The notes under the pieces are model-generated. The model was not told the DNA's origin and made no database searches. It was given only the letters and a program-made list of their open reading frames with translations. This document shows positions 6,018-8,282 of a DNA stretch of 8,282 bases, piece by piece (positions within the stretch are counted from its first letter, which is position 1; every line of letters begins with the position of its first letter). The stretch is from Hydrogenimonas sp. (GTDB lineage: Bacteria > Campylobacterota > Campylobacteria > Campylobacterales > Hydrogenimonadaceae). The DNA lies in NCBI GenBank assembly GCA_021647345.1, contig JAKIUX010000026.1, positions 1-8,282 on the forward strand, in the 5' to 3' direction. The translations under genes were made by a program, and so were the position numbers.

Positions 6018-6046
6018 TTGATTTATAATTTTTCAGAGGCTACAAT
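6018..6046 (+). promoter_or_regulatory. Sigma70-type promoter for the 6115 gene
   Basis: TTGATT (6018-6023), a 17-nt spacer, and TACAAT (6041-6046). Transcription would begin near 6053, giving a leader of about 60 nt that starts just before a strong GGAGGG (6060-6065). Confidence 0.5.
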
Positions 6047-6114
6047 TGCACTCTATATCGGAGGGATAGTTTGGTTGCTGAGTATATTATCGGCTAAAAA
6101 AGGAGAAGAGGATT

Positions 6115-6549
6115 ATGAAGCTTAGTAGTGAAGATCTAAAAAGATATAAAGAGTTATTGAAAAAAGCGGTGCAAAATCAAGATGATGAATCACTAAAAGC
6201 TTTTGTTGCTGTAGATACGATTGTAAACGAGATAGAGAAAAACGGTTTTATGAATATGATAGATCTCGACCCATACTTCGGTGATACATCTTTGCCATTT
6301 AAGGAGCATACCGATCTTCTTTTACAAAAGTATCCGCAAGAGTTCTCTTTTTTCAAAGAGTTCATGGATGATCTTCAAGAGGAGATCGAGCTCCACTTTG
6401 AGGTAACCGAGATGTACGAAGATGAGGAGTTCGACCAGTTCGTTGAAGATATGCAGATAATAAAAAGAAGATATAGCGAAATATTCGACAGAGAGTATCG
6501 AGAGAAGATGAGAGCTTTCATAATTCATCTGCTTGACGATATATCTTAA
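6115..6549 (+). CDS. Acidic, helical cytoplasmic protein of unknown function
   Basis: A complete 144-aa ORF with an excellent ribosome-binding region (AAGGAGAAGAGG ending 4 nt before the ATG). I do not recognise the family. The protein has no signal peptide, no transmembrane segment and no cysteine. It is rich in Asp and Glu, especially over residues 83-109 (DDLQEEIE...MYEDEEFDQFVED), and ends in a helix (REYREKMRAFIIHLLDDIS). Predicted character is almost wholly alpha-helical with alternating charged and hydrophobic residues, which fits a protein-binding or adaptor role, but that is only inference. It is a single-gene unit: its own promoter at 6018-6046 on one side and a stem-loop directly after the stop on the other, with neighbours on the opposite strand at both ends. 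Confidence 0.8.
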   Translation: MKLSSEDLKRYKELLKKAVQNQDDESLKAFVAVDTIVNEIEKNGFMNMIDLDPYFGDTSLPFKEHTDLLLQKYPQEFSFFKEFMDDLQEEIELHFEVTEMYEDEEFDQFVEDMQIIKRRYSEIFDREYREKMRAFIIHLLDDIS

Positions 6550-6550
6550 G

Positions 6551-6573
6551 AGATAAGCCTTTTATGCTTATCT
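6551..6573 (+). terminator. Stem-loop after the 6115 gene
   Basis: AGATAAGC (6551-6558) and GCTTATCT (6566-6573) form a perfect 8-bp stem with a 7-nt loop starting 1 nt after the stop codon. The downstream stretch is pyrimidine-rich (TACTCTATCTTCTCTTTT) rather than a pure T-run. It may work from both sides, since the 48-codon ORF converges on it from the other strand. Confidence 0.5.
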
Positions 6574-6614
6574 TACTCTATCTTCTCTTTTGACAGCAGC
6601 GCAAAATGGGGTGA

Positions 6615-6761
6615 TTACCGCCCTGCCAAAGTTATGCATCCGGCTACACCCTCAAATATAGGAATCTTTCCTACTCTTTCCAACGCCTTGTCGAGAAGAT
6701 ATAGAGCTCTATCTTGCCCGACGACTCTCTCTTTTGCATATCTTAAAAAGTCTCCGCTCAT
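6615..6761 (-). CDS. Small 48-aa protein coupled to truD, unrecognised
   Basis: An ORF of 48 codons starts at ATG 6761-6759, sharing one base with the truD stop (TAATG), and ends at TAA 6617-6615. GGAGG within the last truD codons lies about 7 nt upstream of the ATG, a near-ideal ribosome-binding site. The product is basic and helical in its first 32 residues (SGDFLRYAKERVVGQDRALY, then LLDKALERVGKI), with a short hydrophobic tail ending AGCITLAGR. I do not recognise it. The tight stop/start overlap and good Shine-Dalgarno argue for translation. The short length and the absence of a known family leave open that it is the remnant of a longer gene truncated at its 3' end. The downstream GGGCGGTAATCACCCCATTTT (6621-6601 on this strand, partly inside the ORF) could fold as a weak terminator. 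Confidence 0.55.
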   Translation of the reverse strand: MSGDFLRYAKERVVGQDRALYLLDKALERVGKIPIFEGVAGCITLAGR

Positions 6762-7849
6762 TACCTATCCTCCATGATAGGCCTGTTCGCAACCATCTCG
6801 AGCAAAACGGTTGCGTATGATCCTTTGGGAAGCGTAAAGTTTAGTTCGAAGTGAGCCTCTCTATCTTTGTATCTTCCCTCTATATCTTCAGGCCATATCC
6901 ATGCGTAACGTCTGCTTCCTTGGGCGGGAACATCTTTTATGAACTCTTTTTCTATCTCCCACGCTATACCTGTAGAGTGCTTGACTTTTATTCCCGAAAG
7001 TGGACCTGTCGGACTTATCTCTCTATTTTGCATCCGTTTCGATTCGCTCTTTATATTACCTATCGTAAAGAGTTTGCCGTGCGGGTAGTGGCTTGCTACA
7101 TCGCCGGGAAAAAGCTTGAAAAAGTGTCCCTCCCCGGCTACTTTCTTTATGACTTCGTCGTTCCACTCGAAGATCTGCTTCAGCTCTTTTAGTTTCAGCC
7201 CGTCGAAAATTCTCGATATCTCGACCCTTTTGCTAAGCCATAGATTGAAAAGATGGGATTGATAAGCACTTATGAGGAAGTCGCGCCTCTTTCTGTCGCG
7301 CACTCTCCTTTTGCCCTCTATGATCTCCTGAGCGATTTTGTAGTTGTCGCCCTCTCTGCCGAATCTTTGGTAGCCAAAGTAGTTGGGCATGCCGTTTTTG
7401 CCTATCCACTCAAGAAGAGACTCTATCTTCTTTGCGTCAGTAGGGTTTACTTTTTTAAGACGAATGAAGAAACGGTTTCCCTTAAGGTGTCCTGTTCTGA
7501 TCTTGTTGGAGTGGTAGAAACTCTCAATTACCTTTATCTGAGGGTGGGAGAACTCTTTTGCTCTCTCTTCATATTTTCTGTTTAAAGAGATATACTGAAT
7601 TGTCATTGCATCTTTATCTTTCAGCCCTGCATAGCCTATATCTCTGGCTTTTATGCCAAGGTGGCTCGATAAAATATCCACCATCTGCCATGTGGTGAGA
7701 GATTTTTTTCTAATTTTGAGCACAAGATGCTCTCCTTCGTTGCTGAAGGTGTATAGCGGAATCTCCGTAACTACGAAATCTGCAGGTGTTTGCCTGAAAT
7801 GGAAGTCGACCGGTGCATGGGAGAGCGGGTATAGTCTATCGCGCTTCAT
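6761..7849 (-). CDS. truD: tRNA pseudouridine(13) synthase TruD
   Basis: TruD converts uridine 13 of certain tRNAs (tRNA-Glu type) to pseudouridine in the cytoplasm. The 362-aa sequence carries the family landmarks in order: FVVTEIPLY near residue 26; the catalytic motif GYAGLKDKDAMT at 72-83, with D78 the expected nucleophile; HLKGNRFFIRLKK at 121-133; and NYFGYQRFGREGDN at 156-169. Length and motif order are normal for Campylobacterota TruD and there is no break. AAAAAGG lies 6-7 nt before the ATG at 7849. A - strand TATAAT (7882-7877) places a likely transcript start about 20 nt upstream. It is followed by a 48-codon ORF through a TAATG overlap, and divergently transcribed from the 7940 gene. 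Confidence 0.95.
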   Translation of the reverse strand: MKRDRLYPLSHAPVDFHFRQTPADFVVTEIPLYTFSNEGEHLVLKIRKKSLTTWQMVDILSSHLGIKARDIGYAGLKDKDAMTIQYISLNRKYEERAKEFSHPQIKVIESFYHSNKIRTGHLKGNRFFIRLKKVNPTDAKKIESLLEWIGKNGMPNYFGYQRFGREGDNYKIAQEIIEGKRRVRDRKRRDFLISAYQSHLFNLWLSKRVEISRIFDGLKLKELKQIFEWNDEVIKKVAGEGHFFKLFPGDVASHYPHGKLFTIGNIKSESKRMQNREISPTGPLSGIKVKHSTGIAWEIEKEFIKDVPAQGSRRYAWIWPEDIEGRYKDREAHFELNFTLPKGSYATVLLEMVANRPIMEDR

Positions 7850-7876
7850 AACATACCTTTTTGAAATCTTGAAGAA

Positions 7877-7910
7877 ATTATACTCTTATCATCTTCATAG
7901 AAGGTATAAT
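7877..7910. promoter_or_regulatory. Overlapping divergent promoters for truD and the 7940 gene
   Basis: TATAAT occurs on both strands in 34 bp: on the - strand at 7882-7877 (towards truD) and on the + strand at 7905-7910 (towards the 7940 gene). Neither has a convincing -35. The two boxes sit in an imperfect dyad: GAAATTATAC (7874-7883) against GTATAAT-AG-TTTC (7904-7916). Each polymerase footprint would cover the other -10, so the two promoters may exclude each other. Confidence 0.5.
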
Positions 7911-7939
7911 AGTTTCAAAAAAAGGAGCGAAGTAAAAAA

Positions 7940-8282
7940 ATGGTAGAACCGAAATTTCTGCATCTGCTCTTCTCGACAGCCAGTATAGATAGATGGAACG
8001 ATCAGATAAGGCCTGTAGATTTCGTTGAACTCGACAAGCAGTCACACAAAATGATAATCGCATGGCTGCTCGGCCGCATAGAGGAAGAAGAAAACGGAGC
8101 CGCTATAGATTGGTGCAAGCTCATAGATTTCGCTGTTTGCGAATTTATGTATCGCGCCGTTCTAACCGACCTAAAGCCTCCGGTATTCCACCACCTTGTA
8201 AAGCATAAGAGGGGTGAGCTTAACAGATATGTAAAAAGAGAGCTCTCCCCTCTGATAGGCAATGATCTAAAAGAGAGGCTTG
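7940..8282 (+). CDS. HD-domain-like protein of Campylobacterota, N-terminal 114 aa (runs off window)
   Basis: The ORF starts at ATG 7940 and is still open at the window end. GGAG (7924-7927) is the only Shine-Dalgarno candidate, at a long 12-nt spacing. The start FLHLLFSTASIDRWNDQIRP and the following ELDKQSHKMIIAW (H36) resemble YfbR-type HD hydrolases (RW...R...EH pattern), and the later TDLKPPVF (about residues 76-83) resembles their T-G-D-x-x-x-P stretch. I recall similar proteins in Campylobacter and Sulfurimonas annotated as HD-domain proteins, in Campylobacter close to truD. Where the HD pair should lie the sequence reads CEFMYRAVLTD, so the metal ligands appear to be lost. Function unknown; the C-terminal part is not visible. 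Confidence 0.65.
   Translation, partial: MVEPKFLHLLFSTASIDRWNDQIRPVDFVELDKQSHKMIIAWLLGRIEEEENGAAIDWCKLIDFAVCEFMYRAVLTDLKPPVFHHLVKHKRGELNRYVKRELSPLIGNDLKERL

Noticed and set aside
5972..6028. Short + strand ORF starting at ATG 5972 in the divergent region
   Set aside because: It has only 18 codons, no Shine-Dalgarno, and overlaps promoter elements and repeats.

Overview
The window looks like a chromosomal segment from a member of the Campylobacterota (formerly Epsilonproteobacteria). The grounds are the packed SDR-pgsA-rseP-yggS gene string, a gluconate-dehydrogenase-like pair of the kind known from Campylobacter, and truD sitting next to a conserved protein of this lineage. The genus cannot be settled from the sequence alone; a free-living chemolithotroph such as Sulfurimonas, Sulfurovum or Hydrogenimonas is a guess.

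Layout. (1) Bases 1-2520, + strand: four overlapping genes read as one operon. They are the 3' end of a short-chain dehydrogenase, pgsA (phosphatidylglycerophosphate synthase), rseP (site-2 intramembrane protease) and the PLP-homeostasis protein YggS. Every junction overlaps (ATGA, ATGA, 8 bp), which suggests translational coupling. (2) Bases 2521-2918: a 398 bp gap between convergent genes. It holds two abutting perfect stem-loops after yggS and a decayed IS3-family orfA on the - strand (start codon lost, about two frameshifts, stop codons). (3) Bases 5877-2919, - strand: a YajG-like lipoprotein, a possible small membrane ORF, a Tat-targeted gluconate dehydrogenase subunit 3-like protein, and a GMC-family flavoprotein overlapping it. 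The last two probably form a periplasmic sugar or sugar-acid dehydrogenase feeding electrons to the respiratory chain; no cytochrome subunit is in view. (4) Bases 5878-6114: a divergent promoter region with recognisable promoters on both strands and a cluster of short repeats. (5) Bases 6115-6549, + strand: an acidic helical protein of unknown function, followed by a stem-loop. (6) Bases 7849-6615, - strand: truD and a 48-codon ORF attached to it by a TAATG stop/start overlap. (7) Bases 7850-7939: a short divergent promoter region. (8) Bases 7940-8282, + strand: the start of a protein resembling HD-domain hydrolases whose HD pair seems to be replaced.

Most of the window is ordinary housekeeping. 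The parts most worth a second look are the IS3 relic, the small ORF coupled to truD, the degenerate HD-like protein, the GMC enzyme with unusual active-site surroundings, and the two divergent control regions. I saw no tRNA, rRNA, CRISPR array or intact mobile element.
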